A stretch of 64,000 bases of DNA from NCBI RefSeq assembly GCF_050947875.1, contig NC_134568.1, positions 211,301,632 to 211,365,631 on the forward strand, written 5' to 3'. Under the pieces are notes generated by a model, which saw only the letters and a list, made by a program, of their open reading frames with translations, ran no database searches and was not told the DNA's origin. The DNA comes from Dermacentor variabilis (Eukaryota > Arthropoda > Arachnida > Ixodida > Ixodidae). Positions 1 through 9,213 of the stretch are shown piece after piece. Every line of letters starts with the position of its first letter. The stretch's first letter is position 1. The position numbers were made by a program, and so were the translations under genes.

Positions 1-2640
1 GAAATAAAGATATGGGTATATATCACGTAATTCGATGTAACAATAAGTCACATAACTTTATGCTGCAAAATAGGATGTATTTATTACATAGAAACTGTCA
101 CAGGTCTCAGCCCATTTAACACTTAACAAGAAGAGGGATGCACTTCTGTGACTGGAGGCCATAGTGCACAGCTTGTGTTTGGAACCAAAACATACCAGTG
201 CACCACATGCTGGAATCAAAAGGTGCACCAACAATGCATAATTTAACTTCATGTTAAGTCTACCTGCAAAATGCAGTTGCAGAAGCTGTTGCCAATTAAA
301 ATTACCCTGTGGAACAGATGGAGCAAGACATTAAGACCACACTACTTCAGTGGCATATAATCAGCCTTACATAAGGCTTGTGTCCTTGCTGACCAATATA
401 TATGATTTCAAGCACACAAAACAGTTTTAAGTTATGTGCAGCGCAAAAAAATCGCCGCCCAAGCACTCTGTACAGATGGTTGACTAACGAAGCTGAAACG
501 CGCAGCCCCAGTGTTTATCACTGGGTTAATCCCGACGGTTCATTAAACGACGGCTTGGTAGGCTGTCGGATCCTCGGTACGCAGTTGCTGCTTGTGCTCG
601 GCTGCATGGGCCTGTTCTTAAACCTGGGCTGCAGCATCGGCACAGAGTAGACAAGCTCATTCCCGGTTCTGCTCGCTGCATTACTGATTGGAAGCTGCCT
701 GCTCCTGAGGAGTACATACAATGCGTGGACTACCCACTTCGGAGCTCGATAGAAACTGTTGCGCGCGCACTCGGCTGCAATGGAGAGCAACGTCACCACT
801 ACTGGCGCAGCTAGCCGCGCGCGTCAGTTTTTTTTTTTTTTTTTCCGCTTGCGCATGGGGTTGCGCCGGAGGAGTTTTCAGCGTATAGGCGACAGACGGA
901 CGGACCGCCAATGCGGCTAGCCATATACAGCTTAGCTGTAAAAAGCCAAATATCTGCACAGCCTGCCAACGCACCCTTGTATTCGCACTTGCAGCCTTTA
1001 CCAGTATATGTGAACAACATTGTGATGATCAGTTTTACCGATTACTGTTACAGGCTCCTCAGAAATTGAACGTTTTCAGAGATCCTGTGGCCTGTAAACT
1101 TTTGTGGTCGAAAGTACATCATGCAATACAAAGCACACAGTGTATTATCTCCCAAGCTTTTCTTGTCAGATAAGCTTCATAAATATACACAAACATTGTT
1201 TCTGACAATCTGTTACCAGCAAAGTCCAAGATCACATAACTATGCAGAATGACTTAAAAGCAATATGCTATCTGCGGTGACGTACATACATACATAGGCT
1301 CTGGAACCCCTTTTTACTCCTTACATAAAAGGATTAACACTGCCTTTAATGAGAACACACAACCATACACATGCTCAAGATTAAAAATACATGCTCATTA
1401 AGCATGCAATGATACTGTGTGGTTTGTGCCCTTGAGTGTTTGAGGTACCACCAAAAACACATTCACACAGTATGCTGTTACACAGATGCATCAAACCTGC
1501 TGCATAATGCCAAGCTGTATGGCAGATTGAACACCCTTGGCAAATATTTTACAAGGCCAAGCTGGATATAGGGACAATATTTCGATAAGTGCATCCATCT
1601 TCACAAGTGTGACTGAGCTGAAGTGGTTCACACGAAGGCATATATGAAAGCTCGGCTATAAGAGATGTGAACATAAATGTGCAGATTTCTCTCATGAAAT
1701 GTACACATTGAACAACCTACGGAACTTCAGAGAGCCCAAGTATCTGGCAGCAATCAATAATCAATACCACCACCTTCCATCAAACCTAACAAGGAGGTAA
1801 ACCATGCCCCAGAAGGAGCAATCTTAACATACCAATTTGGAGAAACAGCAGGTTAGTGAAGATCTTGAGGCAAGCGTTCCTGCGGGGGAGACAATCAGCG
1901 GGGTAAGCAAGGGCGTTGGGTAAGCGTGTCTCACAACAGCGGCCGGTTCAATAATGGCTATTGTTTCGAAATAACCACATGCAAGCGTGCAGTGGGTACA
2001 CAAGGCTTTAAATGAGAACACAAAAAAAAAGAGGTCCAGTATTGGGGAAAGTTAAAAAGTTGTACAGTGGTTTGTATCAAAGGCTCAAACCGGCAAACGC
2101 TGCAACAGGTCGCGCTCTGAAGGCTTATTTGGGGTCATTAACGGCGTACTGCGTTAGCAAAGCCATCGGAGTGCAAAAGAAAATTGCATTTTCACAGTGA
2201 TTTCAGTCACATGCTTGAACGGGGAGATAAATCGGAGAAACGTGACCGGCGTGGCACGCGGATTACATTCATTACGGCATAGCCGGACGGACACACACCC
2301 ACAAGCACACTATGCGGCACAAGAATCAGCAAATGCTTCATCCTAGCATGAATGTGCTCGCTAGAGCCCAAACGAAATCCGGGTTTTAGCCACTATACAA
2401 CACAAAACGATTTACATCAAGTATTAGCATACAAAGAAAACTATGAAGGCATCGGATACGGATTTTTGTTACCGTTTAAACAAGTATGTTCACGTCAACA
2501 CAGCAGCAAAATCGTGCGTTATAAATGATCAGAGCCAAAAGTGATGTACTTCACCACCGGGTTTTGAAGGTTAAAAACGCCGAATGAATCGACGTTTAAG
2601 AGAGGCTTAGAAAACGACTGAAAAGCACATGTTAACTTAC
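1..2640. other. Non-coding stretch, no recognisable gene
   Basis: Only short open frames without recognisable motifs are visible on either strand. A T-tract lies near 829-844, and small A-rich runs near 2020-2030. Apart from the repeat-like block at about 400-945 I see no element ends, no RNA gene and no long coding frame. If the candidate exon at 2641-2841 on the minus strand is real, this stretch would lie in its downstream intron. That is inference. Confidence 0.4.
400..945. repeat. Probable interspersed repeat with T-tract and short palindrome
   Basis: GC-richer than its surroundings, with a 16-nt T-tract (about 829-844) and a perfect odd palindrome ACAGCTTAGCTGT near 928-940. The block resembles dispersed repeats I remember from tick genomic sequence, but I cannot name the family, see no target duplication and cannot fix its ends. 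Open frames through it look incidental. A copy-number search would settle it. Confidence 0.3.
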
Positions 2641-2841
2641 GGACGTTAGGGCTAGCAGGCTGGCTTTAGAGAGAGTCCCTCGGCACCTCGACGACACTTG
2701 CAAGGCGTAAAACGCCAATTCAGCGCATAAATACACACTGAGCGAAAGCGCAAGAACCGAAATTACACGGACCATTCGCGAAATTTTTCTGAAAGCTTGT
2801 AAAAAAAGTCTCTCTTGCACTTTACAGACGTCACACAGCAC
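2641..2841 (-). CDS. Candidate first coding exon of a host gene (partial)
   Basis: On the minus strand an open frame from an ATG at 2841 runs into a good splice-donor match, GTAAGT (plus 2635-2640), before its first stop. The translated exon would be about 67 residues. It contains a hydrophobic stretch (MVRVISVLALSLSVYLCAEL, about residues 23-42) that could be a signal anchor or signal peptide. A later in-frame Met at the start of that stretch is an alternative initiation site. No acceptor or second exon is identified, so the call rests only on donor plus frame plus hydrophobic segment. It could equally be chance. No function is proposed. Confidence 0.22.
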
Positions 2842-3130
2842 ACCGGCTTTGGTGTGGCATCGGGCGCCGGACTGTAAAATCCGGATTTATTCTGTAATCT
2901 GCACAGACGGCCGCGCTTCACAACAGATGACTAGAGCTTGTCGGAACATAAAACCTGAAACGTACCGGCTAGTGCGTGAAAGCTTTCGCGTAGGACGACA
3001 TAACAGCGCACGGGGAGTTAGTACTTCTTTAGAAATTTGACTGTTCAAGAGGATCGGACGCCGCACAACATTGCAATATGGCGGACAGCCCGCCGAGATC
3101 AAATCGAGGCCAAAGAACACGAAACGAGCC
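2842..3130. promoter_or_regulatory. Possible host promoter / 5' end region
   Basis: The stretch next to the candidate exon is CpG-richer than the flanking AT-rich DNA and includes an ATGGCGGAC motif near 3078. This has the form of the YY1-type ATGGCGG element found at many metazoan transcription or translation starts. The plus-strand frame from that ATG closes after about 25 codons without an obvious donor. No TATA box is visible. Direction of transcription is undecided. Low-confidence inference. Confidence 0.2.
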
Positions 3131-3239
3131 GATGCGCCACCTGCTCAGTTGAACAACTTCGCATGACCGCCACCAGTAGTTATTCTCTCAAAACATTTTC
3201 GTATGTGAATTGCACAAAAAATATTTTATTATTATAAGT

Positions 3240-3710
3240 AACAAAAAAAACAATTTAGAAACAAAAAAAAATCTGCAACTAACTTTTACCGATCACAGGA
3301 TCAGTCGCGGGAAATTTTAACCATCAAGTAGGCAACTAATTTAGCTACGTTGAACAAACGCACTTATTACTTACCAGCCCTGGGCGGATTATCCACACTT
3401 GTTTTTGCTACCTCGTTGTCAACTTCAGAAACATGCAAATTCCCTGCTTCGCATACCAGTGCACGGAGATAGCCCGAATACCAACTACTCAGTAAAATCT
3501 GCAGGAGTCTTCCTCAATTCACGAAAATTCCTGACCGCCAGTCGCGTTCGTATAACCACTACGTAAGAACCATTTTCGGCCTTTTCCTTCCACATTATAC
3601 ACTTTCAACGTTCCTGCAGTTCACAATTTTCAAGTGCGTAAACACGCACACTTTACGAAATTACTACAGACGCATCCTATGAATATGCGTCATTCATTCT
3701 TTTAGAGAAT
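3240..3710. other. AT-rich stretch with no visible feature
   Basis: Contains A-runs near 3242-3270 and no coding frame or element end that I recognise. It ends at the CAG-rich tract (about 3711-3725) that forms the 3' tail side of the following minus-strand LINE. Confidence 0.4.
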
Positions 3711-4376
3711 CAGCAGCAGCAGCAGCCTATTTTTTATGTCCACTGCAGGACGAAGGCATCTCCCTGCGAACTCCAATTACCCCTGTCTTGCGCTAGCTGA
3801 TTACAACTTACGCCTGCAAATTTCATAATTTCATCATCCCACCTAATTTTCTGCTGTCCTCGACTGCGCTTGTCTTTCCTTGGGACCCATTTTGTAACTC
3901 TAATGATCCACCGGTTGCCTACCCTACGCATTACATGGCCTGCCTAGCTTTTTCTTTTTTTTTAAATCTTAATGTCAACTACAATATCGGCTATACCCGT
4001 TTGCTCGCTGATTCACACTTCTCTCTTCCTGTTCCTTAACGTTACGCCTAACATTTTTCGTACCATCACTCTTTGCGCGGATAGCGCCGTCCGAATGCAA
4101 TGATTGTACACTTTTCTTTTCAACGACAGTGATAAACTCCCAGTCAGGATTTGGTAATGCCTGCCGTCTGCACTCCAACCCATTTTTATTTATCTTTAAA
4201 TGTCCTTCTCGTGATCAGAGTCTCATGTGCGTAATTAACCTAGATAAACATACTCCGGCACCGACTCTAGAGGCTGATTGGCAATCACGAATTCTCGTTC
4301 CCTTGCCAGGCTATTGAACATTACACATACGCCCTTCTGCATATTAATCTCCAACCCCCCTCTTGCACTTTCTTGG

Positions 4377-4884
4377 TTAAAGGGACACTAGAGAGAAAAA
4401 TAATTTCACCTGTACCTGCAAATTATACCCTCCTACAGTACCAAAAGCACCATCATTACCGCGAGAAGACGCTAGGTAAGCCGAAAAATGTACAATCACG
4501 AAAGACGGGCGGCGACGCCGCCTTGGCTTTCCCGCGCGAGCCCACCGTGACGTCAGGAATTCCGACATCATCTGCTGGGTTCTCGTTCATTATTTATGGG
4601 TCAAAGTAAACTACAATGTGTTCTAAAGTAGCTAAGGAATGAACTTTCACTAAGGAATGAAGTTGCGGGAACTTTCACTGAGCCCAACGCTGTCCCAAAA
4701 TCCGTGACGTCCCACTAACGTACAGGCTTTGGGGTTCCGGCGCGAAATTCAAAAAATTAAACTTTGACCGTCATTTTCTTTCCTCATAATCAACACATTA
4801 ACGCGAAATTAACGCCAATAGAGTTCTCAAACAATTGTTTATCAGTCCAAACTTATTTATTGTTTTGCTTTACTGTCCCTCTAA
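4377..4884. mobile_element. MITE with TTAAAGGGACACTA-type inverted ends
   Basis: A 508-bp insert inside the LINE. The left end reads TTAAAGGGACACTAGAGAG, and the right end, read on the opposite strand, TTAGAGGGACAGTAAAGC. These are imperfect inverted repeats of about 28 bp. It has no coding capacity. LINE sequence continues on both sides. The TTAA start suggests a TTAA-targeting (piggyBac-like) origin, but the right end is CTAA on the plus strand, so the target duplication is degraded or misassigned. Confidence 0.6.
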
Positions 4885-5041
4885 GGTACTCAATATATCA
4901 CTTGTAATTCGTCCCCAGTGCTGCTGAAGAGGGCAATGTCATCTGCAAATTGAAGGTTGCTGATATATTCGCCGCTGATCCTCACTCCTAAGCCTTTCCA
5001 GTCTAATAGCTTGAATACTTCCTCAAAGCAAGCAGTGAATA

Positions 5042-5500
5042 AAACAAATTATGGGGTATTGCTTGCGGCACGCCATAATAGGGGACTCTGGATTAATTTT
5101 GACCGACCCGCCGTGGTTGCTCAGTGGCTCTGGTGTTGGGCTGCTGAGCACGAGTTCGCGGGATCGAATCCCGACCACGGCGGCCGCATTTCGATGGGGG
5201 CTAAATGCGAAAACGCCCGTGTACTTAGCTTTAGGTTCACGTTAAAGAACTCCAGATGGTCAAAATTTCCGGAGTCCTCCACTACGGCGTGCCTCATAAT
5301 CAGAAAGTGGTTTTGGCACGTAAAACCCCATAATTTTTTAATTTTGACCACCTGAGGTTCTTCAACGTACACCTAAATCTAAGTACCACGGGTGTTTCGG
5401 CATTTCGCCCCTATTGAAATGTGGTCACCGTGGCCGGGATTTGATCACGCGACCTCGTGCTTAGCAGCCCGACACAGCCACTAAGCAACCGCGGCAGTTT
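5042..5500 (-). mobile_element. Ruka-like tRNA-derived SINE, split by a second SINE
   Basis: Minus-strand SINE in two parts (5042-5104 and 5350-5500), flanked by near-identical 10-bp repeats (gcagtgaata at 5032-5041, gcagtgagta at 5501-5510). LINE RT sequence resumes on both sides. The tRNA-like half, with box-B-like sequence, lies at the high-coordinate end. The tail half has an internal deletion near 5065. It was interrupted later by the plus-strand SINE. Confidence 0.75.
5105..5337 (+). mobile_element. Ruka-like tRNA-derived SINE nested in an older SINE
   Basis: Shows the family head CCGCCGTGGTTGCTCAGTGG (A-box-like) and GGGATCGAATCCC (B-box-like), then the tRNA-unrelated body and a short T/A tail. 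It is flanked by a perfect 12-bp duplication ttaattttgacc (5093-5104 and 5338-5349). It lies head-on within a minus-strand copy of the same family. The RNA would be transcribed by Pol III and mobilised by a LINE in trans (family knowledge). Confidence 0.85.
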
Positions 5501-5510
5501 GCAGTGAGTA

Positions 5511-5837
5511 GCATTGGAGAGATTGTGTCTCCTTGCCTGAGCACTTCCTTAATAGGAAAACTTCTACTTTTCTTGTGGAGAACCAAGGTATCTCTGGAAC
5601 CTTTGTAGATATTTGTCAAGCTGTTCACGTATGCCTCCTCTACTCCTTGATTACGTAATGCCTCGATGACAACTGGTATCTCTACTGAATCAACTTCCTT
5701 TTCATAATCTATGAAACCCATATAGAGAGGGTGATTGTACTCCGCAGATTTGTCAGTTACCTGATTGATGACGTGGATGTGATTCATAGTAGAATGTCCC
5801 TTCCTGATGCCAACCTGCTCTCTTGGTTGACATAAGT
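5511..5837 (-). pseudogene. RTE-like LINE reverse transcriptase fragment
   Basis: Part of the RT finger/palm of the interrupted LINE. The minus frame from about 5787 reads HIHVINQVTDKSAEYNHPLY, then a FIDYEK block equivalent to FIDYEEAFDSV in the copy at 20366-20722. It ends at a block matching RQGDTISP. The catalytic FADD-equivalent region lies in the next segment (4885-5041), across the SINE insertions. A degenerate, non-functional segment. At 5837 the RT is cut by the Penelope-like insertion and resumes at 7825. Confidence 0.75.
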
Positions 5838-5868
5838 AGGACGTTCTTGAGGGCTAATTGGTTCATAC

Positions 5869-6800
5869 TTGAAGGTAGGTTAAAACTGCGCGATAAACGA
5901 GGACAGCGAAAGAAACACACAACGCACCACGAGAGCCGATCGCCAATCGTTTACTCATGAAATCAGAGTATAGGCTAGTTCAAGTAGGATCCCGGGCACA
6001 TGACCACATCGTCAATCACACTTGTCCAGAGAACATGAGAGAGTTCTGCAGACTAACTGTAGCACAGTCTGTACCGAATAAACACGAGAGGAAAAAACAC
6101 CGAACCAATCTGTTGTGCGCACAAACAGTGAGCAATAAAAAAAAATGAAGACGGCACAGATCAGAACAGTTACTGAAGTGTAGGCAATAAGTGAGGGAAT
6201 GAAAAAGCGCGATCGTACCTATAAAACGTGGTTACAGCAAGGTCAGCACTAGTGACGTGATAAGGACAAAGCATAACGAAGATGACAGAATGAAAAGACA
6301 GCAATTAACCGAAGTAAAGGCGAAGGTGAAACTATTAAAACCATAAAACTTGTGAACTGGCATGGGGAAAGAGTAATGAAACGCGTTAATATATGATGAA
6401 GCTCAGCATGAACTCGCGAACTCACAAGTGGCTTCCCCCCTCCTCCCCCCCCAAAAAAAAGCAATTTCTTCGTGTAAAAGCGAAACAGACGGTGTGCTGA
6501 CACACCTATCGCTAGAGTTTATAATGTGAAATGCTTCCACAATTTCCCTTTCTGTCTGGTCTCTCAATCTGAACAAAAACGTCGTGTTTTCCAAGATCGG
6601 CACGCAAGGAGTCTTTTGCTTACCCTCACCTTTACCTTTACATCCTTCGCAATGTTGGGCTAAGGTGCCCCCTGCGTTATTCTTCACATTCCAGTTATGT
6701 TCACGTGCCCTATCGTTGAAACACCTACCCGTTTGTCCCATGTAGAACCTGTTACAGGTGAAGGGAATTAGATAAACTACCCCACAAATGCACTCAGTGA
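5869..6800. repeat. Left arm of ~930-bp inverted repeat
   Basis: Reverse complement matches 6885-7818 almost throughout, from ttgaaggtaggt at the outer edge to gcactcagtga at the inner edge. Visible differences are scattered substitutions and small indels in the homopolymer near 6450-6460. Confidence 0.9.
6403..6741 (-). pseudogene. Penelope-type GIY-YIG endonuclease fragment (left arm)
   Basis: Minus frame of 112 codons reading MGQTGRCFNDRAREHNWNVK, then a Cys-rich QHCEGCKGKG block and a conserved Glu in TEREIVEAFHI. These are the GIY-YIG core and the catalytic Arg and Glu positions typical of Penelope-like endonucleases, which nick target DNA. The first strand of the domain lies just upstream on the minus strand (about 6742-6780). 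No RT domain precedes it. The 3' part shifts frame at a G-run relative to the right arm. It is a mirror copy of the right-arm frame. Confidence 0.7.
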
Positions 6801-7264
6801 TCTGTAAACTCAGCAGCGTGCGTCCTTTCGTGACGCAAGAAAATAAGCGTAGGCCTCAGTGCACAACGAAGCACTATAAGCAGTTCACTGAGTGCATTGG
6901 TGGGGTTGTTTATCTAATTCCCTTCACCTGTAACAGGTTCTACATGGGACAAACAGGTAGGTGTTTCAACGATAGGGCACGTGAACATAACTGGAATGTA
7001 AAGACTAACGCAGGAGGCACCTTAGCCCAACATTGCGAAGGATGTAAAGGTAAAGGTGAGGGTAAGCAAAAGACTCCTTGCGTACCGATCTTGGAAAATA
7101 TGACGTTTTTGTTCAGATTGAGAAACCAGACAGAAAGGGAGATTGTGGAAGCATTTCACATTATAAACTCTAGCGACAGGCGTGTCAGCACACCGTCTGT
7201 TTCGCTTTTACACGAAGAAATTGCTTTTTTTTTTGGGGGGGGGGAGGGGGGAAGCCACTTGTGA
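6788..7264 (+). pseudogene. Penelope-type GIY-YIG endonuclease fragment (right arm)
   Basis: 158-codon frame. The domain starts with GGVVYLIPFTCNRFYMGQTG (the GIY-YIG-equivalent strands, VYL and YMG), followed by DRAREH (catalytic Arg), a Cys/His-rich linker (QHCEGCKGK, QKTPC) and TEREIVEAF (catalytic Glu). Residues before this (LSSVRPFVTQENKRRPQC) correspond to the link between RT and endonuclease in Penelope-like proteins, so this copy extends slightly further 5' than the left one. The ATG at 6788 lies in the left arm and is probably not a natural start. It ends at a poly-T/poly-G run. Not a complete element. Confidence 0.75.
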
Positions 7265-7818
7265 GTTCGCGAGTTCATGCTGAGCTTCATCATATATTAA
7301 CGCGTTTCATTACTCTTTCCCCATGCCAGTTCACAAGTTTTATGGTTTTAATAGTTTCACCTTCGCCTTTACTTCGGTTAATTGCTGTCTTTTCATTCTG
7401 TCATCTTCGTTATGCTTTGTCCTTATCACGTCACTAGTGCTGACCTTGCTGTAACCACGTTTTATAGGTACGATCGCGCTTTTTCATTCCCTCGCTTATT
7501 GCCTACACTTCAGTAACTGTTCTGATCTGTGCCGTCTTCATTTTTTTTTTATTGCTCAATGTTTGTGCGCACAACAGATTGGTTCGGTGTTTTTTCCTCT
7601 CGTGTTTATTCGGTACAGACTGTGTTACAGTTAGTCTGCAGAATTCTCTCATGTTATCTGGACAAGTGTGATTGACGATGTGATCATGTGCCCGGGATCC
7701 TACTTGAACTAGCCTATACTCTGATTTCATGAATAAACGATTGGCGATCGGCTCTCGTGGTGCGTTGTGTGTTTCTTTCGCTGTCCTCGTTTATCGCGCA
7801 GTTTTAACCTACCTTCAA
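6885..7818. repeat. Right arm of ~930-bp inverted repeat
   Basis: Partner of 5869-6800 (see there). Ends at ACCTACCTTCAA directly before the ATAAGT duplication. I looked for a hammerhead core (CTGANGA followed by GAAA) in the arms, since Penelope elements can carry one, and found no convincing match. Confidence 0.9.
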
Positions 7819-8025
7819 ATAAGTCAAGTGTTGCCCTGATTCTACTGGAATTTATCTTGGTTAATATTTTATACAACATTGAAAGCACCCAAAGTCGTGA
7901 GGCATTGCGTATAAAGAGCCGCAAGCTTTTCAAGCATATCTCCTCCATCTTCGACTAAATCGACTGTTATTCCATTTTCGCCTGCCGCTTTTTCCCGGGT
8001 CATGTCTTGCAAGGCCCTTCTCTTG

Positions 8026-8238
8026 ACGGTCTTCCACTCCGTTCTTCATCGTGGACTTCCTTCCGACCGGCACTAAACTCACTGCACCACTTTCGGACGT
8101 GTTGAACGGACATACACTTGTCGCCATAACCTCTGTCAGCTGACGACGAATATCTACGGGTGGAGTCCCTTTGGCGTGCAAAAAGCGAATCACGGAACGA
8201 ATCTCGCACTTGGCGGGATCAGCAATGGGAACCTCCAT
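8026..8238 (-). pseudogene. mariner transposase N-terminal HTH fragment
   Basis: From an ATG at 8238 the minus strand reads MEVPIADPAKCEIRSVIRFL and then HAKGTPPVDI. After a one-base frameshift near 8130 it continues YGDKCMSVQHVRKWCSEFSA and EVHDEERSGRPS. This is the HTH_48-type DNA-binding half of mariner-family transposases. Everything after RPS is replaced by LINE sequence (junction about 8025), so the DDE catalytic domain is gone. No terminal inverted repeat is visible upstream. A relic created by LINE insertion or recombination. Confidence 0.7.
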
Positions 8239-8405
8239 ATCGGACGGCTGCTGAGCTAAGAATGAGCGGCTCAGCGAAGCGCGGCCGGGGGGAATCGAGA
8301 GTGGGGGAACAGCCGCGCGGGGCAGCAGTGTTGCTGGATTTCGCCTCGCACCTTCCCGTGTGGCTGGAGCTATTTGGGACCCTTATTTCTGCAGTGGATC
8401 AACCA

Positions 8406-8861
8406 TCGTAATTGGCCTGTTCTCCGAAACAGCGTCACCCCTTTTATTTCCCGAACTGACACAAAGGGATGGACGAAGAGAGGACAAACCGAAGGGCGGG
8501 AGGTCGTCGACAACAGAGTCTGACGAAATCACCAATGCTTCCACAGCCTCTCCGGGAAGACGGCGACAACGACAAGGCCGCAATAGGGAATTAAGGCCGT
8601 CTTGGCCCCCCGTATGATTGATATGTCAAGTGTGAGAAGCGTTCAAGCGGGCGTTCCCATGTCCACATAATTGCCCTCTTCTGCGAAACAGCGTCACCCC
8701 TTTTATTCGCCGAGCTGACACAAAAGGAAGGACGAAGGAAAGAAAACCCGAAGGGCAGGAGGTCATCGAAGGCAGAACCTATTTCCACAGGCTCCTGATG
8801 AAGACGTCGACGAGCACAAGACCACAATGGGTTATTTAAGGCCGTCCAGGCCCCCGTGTTA
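8406..8861. repeat. Two diverged direct repeat units (~200 bp, offset ~262 bp)
   Basis: Units about 8406-8618 and 8669-8861 share gaaacagcgtcacccctttt, a ctgacacaaa...aggacgaag block, cgaagggc.ggaggtc and a final ttaaggccgtc..ggcccccgt. They may be promoter repeats in the 5' LTR of the old plus-strand Gmr1-like element that follows, comparable in style to the 49-bp repeats of its younger relative. TTATTTAAGG near 8832 could act as a TATA-like box. LTR limits are not defined because no 3' partner exists in the window. Confidence 0.5.
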
Positions 8862-9213
8862 ATCAGAACCGCTCGAGACCCGGATGAGAGTCACAACTAT
8901 GTACCAATGAAGTGAATACAATCTTTTCTACTTTTTTTCATCATCACGATGTCCGGCTTCGTCGTCGTTTTCTGATTCTTGCGGTGAAGACCCGCGCCTC
9001 ACCCGGTCGAGATCGTATCAGCCGTTCGGCAGCAAGGGGATACTCCACCCTTCGTCCTGGCTTCAGCAGAATGGTGAGCGCTTGAATTTCTTTGAGAATT
9101 TGCCAAGTTTTAACTCGCGTGTTTTCTAAAACTGCAAATTAGTTTCTGTACGTGCAGGCTCCTGTTGAAAGCTTCCTCGCGTCACAGCAAAGTAAGAAAG
9201 TCCTCGTTCAGCA
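8862..9213 (+). other. Presumed LTR end / leader of old Gmr1-like element
   Basis: No coding frame. It lies between the direct repeats and the gag pseudogene on the plus strand. Its position suggests U5 plus untranslated leader, but no clear primer-binding site is identified. Inference from position only. Confidence 0.35.

Larger units (their letters stand above)
5838..7818. mobile_element. Penelope-like element arranged as a long inverted repeat
   Basis: The 1981-bp insert interrupts LINE RT sequence and is flanked by a perfect 6-bp duplication ATAAGT (5832-5837 and 7819-7824). Removing insert and one ATAAGT restores alignment to the related LINE near 20737-20775. It comprises a 31-nt unique extension (5838-5868), a left arm (5869-6800), an 84-bp centre (6801-6884) and a right arm (6885-7818). 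Each arm carries the 3' part of a Penelope-like element: a GIY-YIG endonuclease frame plus 3' sequence, with the two endonucleases diverging from the centre. RT is missing, so the copy is non-autonomous. Inverted terminal repeats and a short one-sided extension are known Penelope traits. Confidence 0.8.
3711..8025 (-). mobile_element. RTE-like LINE, interrupted by MITE, SINEs and Penelope-like insert
   Basis: Pieces of one minus-strand non-LTR retrotransposon can be followed through the insertions: C-terminal tail at 3730-3931 (with WIIRVTKWVPRKDKRSRGQQ), then 3960-4376, 4885-5041, 5511-5837 and 7825-8025. The tail and the RT pieces match the better preserved relative at 20083-22098, including CAEYN, FIDYEK and a GVEEAYVNSL stretch. 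Many stops and frameshifts make it inactive. A CAG-rich microsatellite marks the 3' end (lowest coordinates). The 5' end is truncated at about 8025, where it abuts a mariner fragment, and the endonuclease is absent. Assignment to the RTE clade rests on the RT and tail motifs and was not tested phylogenetically. Confidence 0.75.

Noticed and set aside
5105..5175. tRNA-like sequence with A and B boxes
   Set aside because: It is the head of a dispersed SINE, and the same head recurs at several other SINE copies with the same non-tRNA body; not a tRNA gene.
6885..7818. Hammerhead ribozyme in the Penelope-like arms
   Set aside because: Looked for CTGANGA plus GAAA on both strands of the arms and in the ends of the second copy; no convincing core.
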